From assembly GCF_016405855.1 (NCBI RefSeq), contig NZ_JAEFCA010000001.1, positions 457,316 to 521,315 of the forward strand: DNA of 64,000 nucleotides. The letters run 5' to 3'. Both the position numbers and the translations under genes were made by a program. Of the stretch, positions 1 through 8,355 are shown piece after piece. The stretch's first letter is position 1. Each line of letters starts with the position of its first letter. This stretch comes from Flavobacterium sp. IB48. Lineage in GTDB: Bacteria; Bacteroidota; Bacteroidia; Flavobacteriales; Flavobacteriaceae. The notes below the pieces were generated by a model. That model had not been told where the DNA came from. It did no database searches and saw only the letters and a program-made list of their open reading frames with translations.

Positions 1-1
1 A

Positions 2-493
2 GGAAGAAAAATTATCGTTGATACTTACGGTGGAAAAGGTGCTCACGGTGGTGGTGCATTCTCTGGAAAAGATCCAAGTAAAGTAGACAGAAGTGCTGCT
101 TATGCAACTCGTCATATTGCTAAAAACTTAGTTGCCGCTGGTGTTGCTGACGAAATCTTAGTTCAGGTTTCTTACGCAATTGGAGTTGCTGAACCAATGG
201 GAATTTTCATTGAAACTTACGGAACTTCTAAAGTAAACTTAACTAACGGTGAAATCGCTAAAAAAGTAGAAGCTATCTTTGATATGCGTCCTTACTTTAT
301 TGAGCAAAGATTAAAATTAAGAAACCCAATTTATAGCGAAACTGCTGCTTACGGACACATGGGACGTAAACCAGAAACGGTTACTAAAACTTTCTCTGCT
401 CCAGGCGGAAACGAAAAAACAGTTACTGTTGAATTGTTTACATGGGAAAAACTTGATTTTGTTGACCAAGTAAAAGCTGCATTTGGATTGTAA
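2..493 (+). CDS. metK: S-adenosylmethionine synthetase, C-terminal part (start outside window)
   Basis: The reading frame is open from base 2 and ends in TAA at 491-493, so this is the last 163 residues of MetK, which makes S-adenosylmethionine from methionine and ATP. The fragment opens with the family's conserved stretch [11 protein letters not shown] followed by [20 protein letters not shown], the C-terminal substrate- and phosphate-binding region. It continues through [16 protein letters not shown], the [12 protein letters not shown] segment, and an [11 protein letters not shown] helix near the end. An internal ATG at 197 is not the start, because conserved MetK sequence lies upstream of it in frame. 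A rho-independent terminator follows directly. Confidence 0.97.
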   Translation, partial: GRKIIVDTYGGKGAHGGGAFSGKDPSKVDRSAAYATRHIAKNLVAAGVADEILVQVSYAIGVAEPMGIFIETYGTSKVNLTNGEIAKKVEAIFDMRPYFIEQRLKLRNPIYSETAAYGHMGRKPETVTKTFSAPGGNEKTVTVELFTWEKLDFVDQVKAAFGL

Positions 494-514
494 TTCAATC
501 TAAATTTTAAATAC

Positions 515-551
515 TAAAAAAGGCTTTCTAAAATTTTAGAAAGCCTTTTTT
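515..551 (+). terminator. Rho-independent terminator of metK
   Basis: An AAGGCTTTCT / AGAAAGCCTT hairpin with an A-rich left flank and a T-run on the right lies 22 bases after the metK stop codon. Confidence 0.85.
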
Positions 552-576
552 AGTTTTAGCTCTTAAAAAAATAAAA

Positions 577-600
577 CCCGACAAAGTTTAACTTGTCGGG
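577..600 (-). terminator. Hairpin terminator of the 622-2898 gene
   Basis: Perfect 8-bp arms CCCGACAA / TTGTCGGG. On the minus strand the stem is followed by a T-rich tract (GTTTTATTTTTTT), so it fits termination of the minus-strand gene ending at 622. Confidence 0.75.
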
Positions 601-621
601 TCTATTATTTATTTATTAAAC

Positions 622-2898
622 TTAGTATGTTCCATTACTCATCTTAGTTAGAACTTCTTTCATTTGATTTGCAGTTTCTTCATCAACATCACTAGTAATA
701 TATTTTACTGCTAAAACCTGTGTTTCGATAGCTTTTTGTGCCTGTCCATCTTTATAATACAATTGTGCTAAAGTGTCTAAATAATATGGATTGTTTTTAC
801 TTAAAACCAAACTATATTCTGACCATTTAATGGCATCCTTTAAGAAGTTTGCATTCTGAGGTTTTAAAACTACTGTCCAAGCTGCGTTATTACAAATATC
901 TGAGTGGTAAAGTTTAAACGAACTCCATCCATCATAAGAATAACTCGAGCTAGAATCTAAACCTGAAAAAATAGCGTCTAATTTTTCTATTGGGCTTGTT
1001 CCTGCCAATGTTGCATCAAAATAGGTATTAAACTCTCTTAAATAAGTTGTATTAGAACCATCTTGATCTTCAACCTGAGTCAAATAATAGAAATAATTTC
1101 TATAAGCATCAAAATTACCTTTCCCAGATTCGATAATCTTTTTATAAACAGAATTGATTTTTTCTTTGTTCATTTTACCTGTAAGTCCGTCCTGCGAAGC
1201 ATATAGGTTTTGCTGTAATGCATTAGAAACTTCTGAAACAGGATTACCAAAACTATGAATCGCATTTTCTGTATTATTGTATGCCACCCTATTGTTTTCA
1301 ATTTCATCAGAATGTTTTAACAGATAATCAATAGCAAGAAAATCGGTATCATTAAGAATTCTTTCTTCATTAAAGAATTGTTTAGTAAACCCTTGATTTT
1401 TGATTTCTTTTATAATGGTTTCGGCCAATTGCATATTCACATTTTTATCTTTCTGATGCGCTTCAATCAATTTTTTCCAACTTTGAGCTACTTCTTTTTG
1501 ATCTAATTTCGTTTTTGTCATTACAAATTCAGTCCCGTTTTTTTCATTTATCAAAACATCTTCTGATTCATATTCATAAACTGCTTCCAAAAGAGCAGCT
1601 TTATTAAAAGCTGTAATTAGATCTGCATCTGAAGTTTTTTTGTTCTTTAACACTTTATCTATAGAAAGAAAAGCACTTGCTCTTTGAAGTTTTCTATACA
1701 AATCACCATAATAGCTAAACTGATATTGCTGTGTTGTTAAATCTGATTTTGCAGCAGCAACTACATCACCGTTTCCATTTAAAACCAATACGCTTGGATC
1801 ATTAGTAATTTTATTATTTTTTAGCCATTTTTGATCATCGGCTCCAGCCAAATAATAATTGTAAGTATCATACAGTGCATTATACGAATCGTACATATTA
1901 TATCCTGTCTGAGTTTCCTGCTCTTTTACAAAAGCATTAAAACCTTCCTTAGCCGATTTATTCTTGCTGTCAACCACAACTACCAAAAATTTGTTACTAG
2001 CTGTTTTCGTAGATTCTATTGCCTTTTTTAGATTGTCTTCGATTTTTAGTTTAAAATCGTATTTGGTGTAAGAAGCTGGAGGATCAAGAGAATAATCTGC
2101 AGCAGGTACCGCAGTACTATCAACTGGCAGACTATTATATATACTATCTACTACAGTATTTCCATAAGAATCTTGAAATGAATCTTTCCCTGGATACGTC
2201 CAATTTGAAATACTTTCAGTTTGTATTGGAACGACTGCTGGAGTCTTAGCTGGCTTTTCATCTTTTTCGTTTACAAATACCAAAGGATCTTTTCCTGCTT
2301 GATCAGAAATTCTCAATTCTTTTGTATTCTTATCAAAAGATCCTGCAAGATTTAAATCGTTAACAATTGCAACATCATAATCGATTATTACTTCTGAAAC
2401 ATCTTTTGGCAATGTATATTTATTAACATCACTTTTTCCATTATAATCTTCGTAAACCAAATAAAGGAAATCCGTTTTTTCTATTTCAAAATCTAAATCT
2501 ATTTTTATATAATCAGGATCTACTTTTGTTTTTATGTCTGAAAGTCTCTGGTATTGAACTGCTTCTGTTCCTTTTTGAGTTCCTATGTAAAAAGAATAAT
2601 AAGACGGATTCAAAAACTTAATCTTAACTTTTTTTGCTTTTTTATCTTTAAAAAAAGAGAGATCAAATCTATTATTTACGGTATTTTCACTTTTTAAGAA
2701 AACCAAAGAATCGCCTTTAATTTCATATCCTCCCGAATAAAAAACCAATTCATATTTATTATCATCCAATAAATTTAACTTGATTTTCCCTCCTTTATTT
2801 GTAGATAAATAAGTTCCTTTTTCCAATCCATTTGTCTGGGCAAAAGAGATAGAAATTCCAGCAAATAGGAGTGATAAGCTCCAAATAAAATCGCGCAT
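622..2898 (-). CDS. Secreted protein with a possible thioredoxin-like middle and a TPR-like C-terminus, function unknown
   Basis: A 758-residue protein with a Sec signal peptide (MRDFIWSLSLLFAGISISFAQ). Residues 22-260 look like beta-rich extracytoplasmic sequence. Residues about 290-410 (KFLVVVVDSKNKSAKEGF, then PSVLVLNGNGDVVAAAKSD) have the strand-helix and 'L-x-GDV' pattern of thioredoxin-fold proteins. I see no CxxC motif there, so redox activity is unlikely. The last 70 residues (YYLDTLAQLYYKDGQAQKAIETQVLAV) read as a TPR hairpin. A start at 2898 is supported by a promoter 30-60 bases upstream and by the signal peptide. It is transcribed alone. I do not recognise a named family. Periplasmic or envelope location is inferred. 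Confidence 0.7.
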   Translation of the reverse strand: MRDFIWSLSLLFAGISISFAQTNGLEKGTYLSTNKGGKIKLNLLDDNKYELVFYSGGYEIKGDSLVFLKSENTVNNRFDLSFFKDKKAKKVKIKFLNPSYYSFYIGTQKGTEAVQYQRLSDIKTKVDPDYIKIDLDFEIEKTDFLYLVYEDYNGKSDVNKYTLPKDVSEVIIDYDVAIVNDLNLAGSFDKNTKELRISDQAGKDPLVFVNEKDEKPAKTPAVVPIQTESISNWTYPGKDSFQDSYGNTVVDSIYNSLPVDSTAVPAADYSLDPPASYTKYDFKLKIEDNLKKAIESTKTASNKFLVVVVDSKNKSAKEGFNAFVKEQETQTGYNMYDSYNALYDTYNYYLAGADDQKWLKNNKITNDPSVLVLNGNGDVVAAAKSDLTTQQYQFSYYGDLYRKLQRASAFLSIDKVLKNKKTSDADLITAFNKAALLEAVYEYESEDVLINEKNGTEFVMTKTKLDQKEVAQSWKKLIEAHQKDKNVNMQLAETIIKEIKNQGFTKQFFNEERILNDTDFLAIDYLLKHSDEIENNRVAYNNTENAIHSFGNPVSEVSNALQQNLYASQDGLTGKMNKEKINSVYKKIIESGKGNFDAYRNYFYYLTQVEDQDGSNTTYLREFNTYFDATLAGTSPIEKLDAIFSGLDSSSSYSYDGWSSFKLYHSDICNNAAWTVVLKPQNANFLKDAIKWSEYSLVLSKNNPYYLDTLAQLYYKDGQAQKAIETQVLAVKYITSDVDEETANQMKEVLTKMSNGTY

Positions 2899-2929
2899 AA
2901 CTACGTATTTTGTTGTTAATAATATAGCG

Positions 2930-2958
2930 CAAAGATATCTGATTCTCCTTTAAACAAA
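2930..2958 (-). promoter_or_regulatory. Bacteroidota-type promoter for the 622-2898 gene
   Basis: On the minus strand TTTG (2958-2955), a 17-base spacer and TATCTTTG (2937-2930) match the TTTG / TAnnTTTG promoter consensus of Flavobacterium. The start codon lies about 30 bases downstream. Confidence 0.7.
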
Positions 2959-2991
2959 TCACAAAAAATCATAATATTTGCAATTAAAATA

Positions 2992-5679
2992 CTACAAATT
3001 ATACTTCATCGAAAATATGATATAACGTGGCTGTACAGTGTATTGAGAAACTCTTGTAGAGAACTGTGAGAAGCTGTCGTCGTTAAGATATTTTGTATTT
3101 AATAAATTGGTTGCGGAAACTTTATATTCCCATTTGCTGTTTTTCTTTTGATAAATTAAACTGGCACTTAAGAAATCATATTCGTTATCAACTGTTTTAT
3201 CTCCATTATAATAGTGATAGAATTCATATTCTGAAACAAAAGAGAAACTATCTAAAAAATAGTAATCTAATTTTGCAAAAGGCTTATCGGTATAAAAAGT
3301 GGAACCACTATATTTATTAATTAAAAGATTATATCCAAATTCGATATTGGGAAGGTTTTTATAATTCGTAGAAGCTTTTACAGTATAGCTCTGAACAAAA
3401 CTTTCTGTTGTTCTCAAGTCATCATTTTGAATGTTATTAAACTTTGACCAGTTTAAACTTGCATTAACAGAAGCTTTGTAGTTTTTTAAAAATGAACGTC
3501 CATAAGCTCCCATTCCTGAGAAAGTTTCATCTGCCAAATTAGAATTATATGGAACAGAAGATTGATTGATTCCGTCAAAATCTGCTTTTGTTTTAATCGC
3601 ATCTACCTTTTTTGTATAAGTCGCATTGGCAAAAATGTTCTCAAAATTAAACATGTTATATTTAAAATAACGAAGCGTATGCACTTGCGAAGTTGCATTT
3701 TCTAAGAAACGATTTCCATGAAATAAACTACTGTAATCAGACAAAACATATCCTGCTGCCAATTGGTTAATATCTGTAAAATCATTCGTTAAAGAGAAAT
3801 TATAAGTAAGTGTTTCAGATTTTTTGATTTGGTATAAGGCAAAGAAATCTGGCAGTATTTTGCTAAAACTTTGAGAATAATCTGTTCCCTCTTGTCCGTT
3901 TGTCATTTGATACGTATGCAGGCTTACTCCTGACGTCAATGTAAATTTTCCAGTTAGAATTTTATAATGGAAGCCTACGAACGCATCATTGAACCTATAA
4001 TCTACATCGTTATTATTTTCAGGATTATTTAAATCATTTCTGCCTCCATTATCTAACATTTGAAAAATATGAGAATTGAAATTCTGATAAGAATAGGTGT
4101 TTCCTAAAGTAACATTGAAATTACTTTTAGGTGTTACCATATAATAATAATCCAGTTTAGCATCGAGCTTATTCGTTTTTACAAAACGATCCTGATTGTA
4201 ATCATTTCTAGATTGTGTAACATCATATCCTGACAAAGCAAAAGGAAGCGTTTGCAGGTTAGCATTATAAAACGGATTCTCATCTTGATACAAATGCTGC
4301 ATTTCAAAAGCAAAAATATTTTTAGCGTTTTGCGTGTAATACAAATTCAAATTCTGATTAATTGAAGTCGGATCTTGTTTTTTGGTGGTAAAAATATCTT
4401 CCGAAGTTGCTACATTCTGTACAATTTGCTCTCTAAACAAATCTGAATATTCTTCTTGTTTAGTAAGTTTGGTCAAAATATCATAATCAAACTGAAATTT
4501 GTCGTTTGGTTTATAGATTGAGCTTAATTTAAAAAGTCCCAAATTATTTTTTTGACTTGTATTTTCGTTACTTTTCTGCTGATCTCCAGAATCTAAAATT
4601 GTGGTTTGCGATTTGGTTTCCAATTCTGTTTTTGAAGTTGATAGAATTCCAAAACCGCTTATATTCCAAGCTTTATTAATCGAATAAGCAAAGTTTGTAG
4701 CTCCGAATTTAGTTTCAATTTCTTTTGCACGATTATTTCGAAGCAATGAAATTCCCAAATCATTTGAAGAAACATTAAAACTGCTCCCTCCTTTTTTCAT
4801 CAAGTTTTTAAACCCACCCGTAAACTTAAAATAATCTTGAGCCGTAAGAGGCAACTCACCAATATTGTTAAAATTGGTAATTAAATTTATACTATATTTT
4901 GGACTGTAATAGAACAATTTCGGATTAATGATATATCGGCTATCCAATTCTGCAACACCAATTCCTGCGGTAACGTCGCCAAACCAAAAATTCTTTTTCC
5001 CTTCTTTCAGTTTAATATTCATTGCCACATTATCCTGATCGTTTTCAAGTCCTTTTAATTGACTAATTTCATTATAATTTCTTAAAACCTGAACTTTATC
5101 AATAGCATCAGCAGGAATATTTTTTACGCCTAATTTAGTATCTCCGTCAAAAAAGTCTTTTCCTTCCACCATTAATTTACTGACTTTTTTCCCCTCTACT
5201 TCTATTTCTCCGTCAGCATTTACCTCAACTCCTGGCAGTTTTTTTAGAACATCTTCAAGTTTTTTTTCTGTTCCAGATTTAAAAGAATCAGCATTATAAA
5301 CAATCGTATCTCCTTTTATAGAAACGGGCATTTCTCGGACAATTTCTACTCCTTCCAACTCTATTCCATCTCCATCCAAAACAATATTTTGAGTCATGTT
5401 TTCAGCTTTTGTAGATACAGCCATTTCCTTAGATTTCATTCCCAAATAACTCACTTTAATAGTATAAGCAGTATTTGGCTTTAAAGTGAGCTGAAACTTT
5501 CCTTTGTCGTTCGTAATTCCATACGAATCCATCGCTTTGGTTCCGTTATTAACAGCCATGATATTAGCCATTTCTAACGGATTTTTCTGTTCATCTTGAA
5601 TAAGACCATCAAAACGAACACTTTGTGCAAAAGAAAAAGAAGTAATTAAAAAGGCGGCGAAAAAATATAGCTTGTTCAT
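2992..5679 (-). CDS. Outer-membrane beta-barrel protein with carboxypeptidase-regulatory and TonB-plug-like domains
   Basis: An 895-residue protein with signal peptide MNKLYFFAAFLITSFSFAQ. Residues about 20-100 form a CarboxypepD_reg-like beta-sandwich (FDGLIQDEQKNPLEMANI ... YLGMKSKEM). A plug-like domain follows (ADSFKSGTEKKLEDVLKKLPG, VEGKDFFDGDTK, VLRNYNE). The remainder is rich in aromatic beta strands and ends in FSMKYNL, as expected of a C-terminal barrel strand. This layout fits the OMP_b-brl_3 family related to TonB receptors. It lies 39 bases downstream of a GLPGLI-family gene on the same strand, a recurrent pairing in Bacteroidota. The ligand is unknown. Confidence 0.85.
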   Translation of the reverse strand: MNKLYFFAAFLITSFSFAQSVRFDGLIQDEQKNPLEMANIMAVNNGTKAMDSYGITNDKGKFQLTLKPNTAYTIKVSYLGMKSKEMAVSTKAENMTQNIVLDGDGIELEGVEIVREMPVSIKGDTIVYNADSFKSGTEKKLEDVLKKLPGVEVNADGEIEVEGKKVSKLMVEGKDFFDGDTKLGVKNIPADAIDKVQVLRNYNEISQLKGLENDQDNVAMNIKLKEGKKNFWFGDVTAGIGVAELDSRYIINPKLFYYSPKYSINLITNFNNIGELPLTAQDYFKFTGGFKNLMKKGGSSFNVSSNDLGISLLRNNRAKEIETKFGATNFAYSINKAWNISGFGILSTSKTELETKSQTTILDSGDQQKSNENTSQKNNLGLFKLSSIYKPNDKFQFDYDILTKLTKQEEYSDLFREQIVQNVATSEDIFTTKKQDPTSINQNLNLYYTQNAKNIFAFEMQHLYQDENPFYNANLQTLPFALSGYDVTQSRNDYNQDRFVKTNKLDAKLDYYYMVTPKSNFNVTLGNTYSYQNFNSHIFQMLDNGGRNDLNNPENNNDVDYRFNDAFVGFHYKILTGKFTLTSGVSLHTYQMTNGQEGTDYSQSFSKILPDFFALYQIKKSETLTYNFSLTNDFTDINQLAAGYVLSDYSSLFHGNRFLENATSQVHTLRYFKYNMFNFENIFANATYTKKVDAIKTKADFDGINQSSVPYNSNLADETFSGMGAYGRSFLKNYKASVNASLNWSKFNNIQNDDLRTTESFVQSYTVKASTNYKNLPNIEFGYNLLINKYSGSTFYTDKPFAKLDYYFLDSFSFVSEYEFYHYYNGDKTVDNEYDFLSASLIYQKKNSKWEYKVSATNLLNTKYLNDDSFSQFSTRVSQYTVQPRYIIFSMKYNL

Positions 5680-5718
5680 TAAAAAAGGATGCTTAGAATA
5701 AATAATAAAGGCTGCGAG

Positions 5719-6609
5719 TTATCTTCCCGGAGGAGGAGGAGGTCCGCCAGCACGACCGCGGTTCATCTCTCTAAATTCTTCCATTTTTTTAATCACTGTT
5801 TCGTCATATTCTTTTTGAGAAATTACTTTTCCTTTTTTAGAAGGTTTAATATCCACTTTCTCTTTAGCATTCAAAACAATTTTCGAGCATAAAATTGTAG
5901 TTGTTCCATCATTAATTTCTAAAATTAAACCAGGAAGCCCCCAGTAATTTTCTGGCCCTTGATTAATCGGGATTTCTGGTGTATACCAAGCCGTTACCAC
6001 AATTTCTTTTGGCATTTCAAAGTTGTCTGCAAAGTTGGTTTTAGTATCTCCTGACGTCTTTTTAGCTTCATCCTTTTTATCATCGTTATTCTTAGGTCTA
6101 AAGTTTCTAAAATCGGTTTTGCTTGCTTGTTTTACAGCCGTCGCTTTATAACAATTATATCCTCCAATTTGTTTGGTTTCTTGTTCTAATTTCCAGTTTA
6201 ATTTTGGCAATGAATCGACAACAAGAAATTCTTTGCCCATAAATTCTTTATCTACAGTATACGTTTTTGTTTTTACGTCTTTATAAAAAGTTCCTCCGCC
6301 TCCCGTAAGAGAGCCAAACATCATTCTAAAACCCCCTTGCTGTTGGCCAGGCGCTTCTAGTTTTTCTTCTTCTTTATAAATTGATGCTGCTTTATCGAAG
6401 TTTAAGATGAATGTTTTTTCTAGCATTTTTTTCATGCGCTCCTCCATGTTTTTCTGCATCTCTGGCGTGATGTCTCTATTTCCGCGCATTCCTTCAAATT
6501 TTGGCGCTTGCGTTTTCGATTCGTAAACAGCCATTCCTTGAAAATCTTTTTGCGCTTGAATTTGTGTTGAAACAAGCATCAAAGTCATATAAAAAAATAT
6601 CTTTTTCAT
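5719..6609 (-). CDS. GLPGLI family secreted protein
   Basis: A 296-residue protein beginning MKKIFFYMTLMLVSTQIQAQ, a clear signal peptide. The family signature is present as NYWGLPGLILEINDGTTT near residue 225. A 15-codon longer start at 6654 is rejected because it lies inside the promoter and adds a charged, non-signal extension. The C-terminus is an odd low-complexity tail, GRAGGPPPPPGR. GLPGLI proteins are secreted Bacteroidota proteins of unknown function, often encoded with an outer-membrane barrel protein; here that partner follows after 39 bases. Together they probably form one operon acting at the envelope. Confidence 0.9.
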   Translation of the reverse strand: MKKIFFYMTLMLVSTQIQAQKDFQGMAVYESKTQAPKFEGMRGNRDITPEMQKNMEERMKKMLEKTFILNFDKAASIYKEEEKLEAPGQQQGGFRMMFGSLTGGGGTFYKDVKTKTYTVDKEFMGKEFLVVDSLPKLNWKLEQETKQIGGYNCYKATAVKQASKTDFRNFRPKNNDDKKDEAKKTSGDTKTNFADNFEMPKEIVVTAWYTPEIPINQGPENYWGLPGLILEINDGTTTILCSKIVLNAKEKVDIKPSKKGKVISQKEYDETVIKKMEEFREMNRGRAGGPPPPPGR

Positions 6610-6651
6610 TTCGTTTTTCTTTAAGTGAGCAAATTCAATAAAACTTACATT

Positions 6652-6680
6652 CAAATGTATTATTAATTTTAAAATTCAAA
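6652..6680 (-). promoter_or_regulatory. Promoter of the GLPGLI / barrel operon
   Basis: Minus-strand TTTG (6680-6677), a 17-base spacer and TACATTTG (6659-6652) fit the Flavobacterium promoter consensus. The expected transcript start falls upstream of the ATG at 6609, which supports that start. Confidence 0.7.
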
Positions 6681-6835
6681 AAACTAAATATATTAATCGC
6701 ATAATGGCATAGATAGAACCGTCTATTTTTTAGACAATTAGTATAAAAAAAGGTTTAAACCTTAAAATTGATGTTTTAATGCGAGTTTTTTGTAATTTGG
6801 TAATCTTGTAAATCAATTTTCTAATCTGTAAAACC

Positions 6836-7639
6836 GTGCAAAAAATTTTATTCTCCATACTTCTTTTCTGCACTTTTCAGGCGCTTTCGGCTCAGGATTT
6901 GAAAATAAATCCGACCTTAATTTCGCAGTACAAAAATACTTCAGATGAATTTTTAGGATATGATTCATTTGGGTATTCGTATCAGATAACAAACAACGTT
7001 TTTAGTAAAATTAAAGGAAAAGAAATTTTCGAATACAAGAATATATCTTTAGGAAAAATAACAAAAGTTGATCTACAAAATCCGTTAAAAATTGTTTTGT
7101 TTTATGAAGATTTTAATAGCGTTGTCTTATTAGATAATCAATTAAATAAAATGACTGAAATTAACTTTTCGCAGAATACAACCCCAATTGTAGTAAGCGC
7201 AATCGGAATGTCAACACAAAATCAACTATGGATTTACAACACTTTAAATCAGCAGATTGGTCTATTTGATTATTTGAAAAATGAATACAAAACGGTTTCA
7301 ATTCCGTTGACTGAACCAATTCAATATTATCAAACCGATTTTAATGCTTTTTATTGGATTGATAAGAAAAACAACTGGTTCTCTTGTGACATTTTCGGAA
7401 AAATCACTTCGTTAGGAAAAATAACCGATTTCGATAAAATTGCCATTGTTAATTCTTCACAATATCTTTTCAGTAAGGGTAATTTATTGTATTTTAAAGG
7501 TTTCAACAAATCAAATCCAGAAGTAATTTCTGAGATTAAAATTTCAGAAAAAACCTTTGACAATTTTTATTACAAAGACCAAATTTTATCTATTTTTACA
7601 GCTACAGATATTTCCAATTATAAAATCGTAACACCGTAA
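6836..7639 (+). CDS. Secreted protein of unknown function, beta-propeller-like
   Basis: A 267-residue product from a GTG start. A signal peptide (MQKILFSILLFCTFQALSAQ) begins exactly there, and no ATG offers an equivalent. The mature part has repeated short beta-strand motifs (KINPTLISQYKNTSDEFLG, QLWIYNTLNQQIGLFDY, FNAFYWIDKKNNWFSCD). These look like propeller blades, although I cannot assign a family. Its stop codon overlaps the ATG of the deoxynucleoside kinase by one base (TAATG), so the two are translationally coupled. No functional link to the kinase is evident. Confidence 0.7.
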   Translation: MQKILFSILLFCTFQALSAQDLKINPTLISQYKNTSDEFLGYDSFGYSYQITNNVFSKIKGKEIFEYKNISLGKITKVDLQNPLKIVLFYEDFNSVVLLDNQLNKMTEINFSQNTTPIVVSAIGMSTQNQLWIYNTLNQQIGLFDYLKNEYKTVSIPLTEPIQYYQTDFNAFYWIDKKNNWFSCDIFGKITSLGKITDFDKIAIVNSSQYLFSKGNLLYFKGFNKSNPEVISEIKISEKTFDNFYYKDQILSIFTATDISNYKIVTP

Positions 7640-8253
7640 TGCACATAGCAATAGCAGGAAACATAGGCGCAGGAAAAACTACTTTGACCAAATTATTGGC
7701 GAAACACTTCAAATGGGAACCTCATTATGAAGATGTAGTTGATAATCCGTACCTAGATGATTTCTACCATCAAATGGAGCGTTGGTCATTTAATCTTCAG
7801 ATTTATTTCCTTAATAGCCGTTTTCGTCAAGTGCAACAAATTCGCGAAAGCGGAAAAAAAATCATTCAGGATAGAACGATCTATGAAGATGCTCATATTT
7901 TCGCACCCAATTTATATGCAATGGGATTAATGACAAGCCGTGATTTTGAAAATTATACGTCTTTATTCGAATTAATGGAATCTTTGGTTAAAGCTCCAGA
8001 TTTATTGATTTATTTAAGAAGTTCTATTCCTAATTTAGTGGGACAAATTCACAAACGCGGACGCGAATATGAAAACTCTATTTCTATCGATTATTTAAGC
8101 CGTTTGAACGAAAGATACGAGGCTTGGATTCAGACTTATAGTAAAGGAAAATTACTAATCATTGACGTTGACAACATTAATTTTGTTGACAACCCTGAGG
8201 ATTTAGGAGATATCATTAATAAAATTGATGCTGAATTGAACGGATTGTTCTAA
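7639..8253 (+). CDS. Deoxynucleoside kinase (deoxyadenosine/deoxycytidine kinase family)
   Basis: A 204-residue cytosolic enzyme that phosphorylates deoxynucleosides for salvage. The Walker A P-loop GNIGAGKTT is at residues 7-15. It is followed by the family's ERWSFNLQIYFLNSRF substrate helix, the DRTIYEDAHIFA motif (DR-S/T-I-Y-ED), and the LID-type arginine segment VGQIHKRGREYE. The length is normal for the dNK/dGK/dAK family. Substrate preference (dA, dC or dG) cannot be read by eye, so no symbol is given. The gene overlaps the preceding secreted-protein gene by one base and ends just before a strong terminator. Confidence 0.92.
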   Translation: MHIAIAGNIGAGKTTLTKLLAKHFKWEPHYEDVVDNPYLDDFYHQMERWSFNLQIYFLNSRFRQVQQIRESGKKIIQDRTIYEDAHIFAPNLYAMGLMTSRDFENYTSLFELMESLVKAPDLLIYLRSSIPNLVGQIHKRGREYENSISIDYLSRLNERYEAWIQTYSKGKLLIIDVDNINFVDNPEDLGDIINKIDAELNGLF

Positions 8254-8277
8254 AAATATAGTTTATATACGAATACG

Positions 8278-8311
8278 AAAAAGCCTCTAAAATATTTTTA
8301 GAGGCTTTTTC
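8278..8311 (+). terminator. Rho-independent terminator of the kinase operon
   Basis: AAAAGCCTCTAAA / TTTAGAGGCTTTT hairpin with a T-run, 25 bases after the kinase stop codon. Confidence 0.85.
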
Positions 8312-8321
8312 TGTTTTAAGA

Positions 8322-8354
8322 AACTTTGTCAAAGTTTAAAACTTTGACAAAGTT
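8322..8354. repeat. Long perfect inverted repeat between convergent genes
   Basis: Arms AACTTTGTCAAAGTTT and AAACTTTGACAAAGTT lie back to back with almost no loop. Each arm is itself palindromic (ACTTTG-T/A-CAAAGT). It sits directly before the hppA stop and may serve as its terminator, but lacks a strong T-run on the minus strand. It could also be a small dispersed intergenic repeat. Confidence 0.7.
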
Positions 8355-8355
8355 G

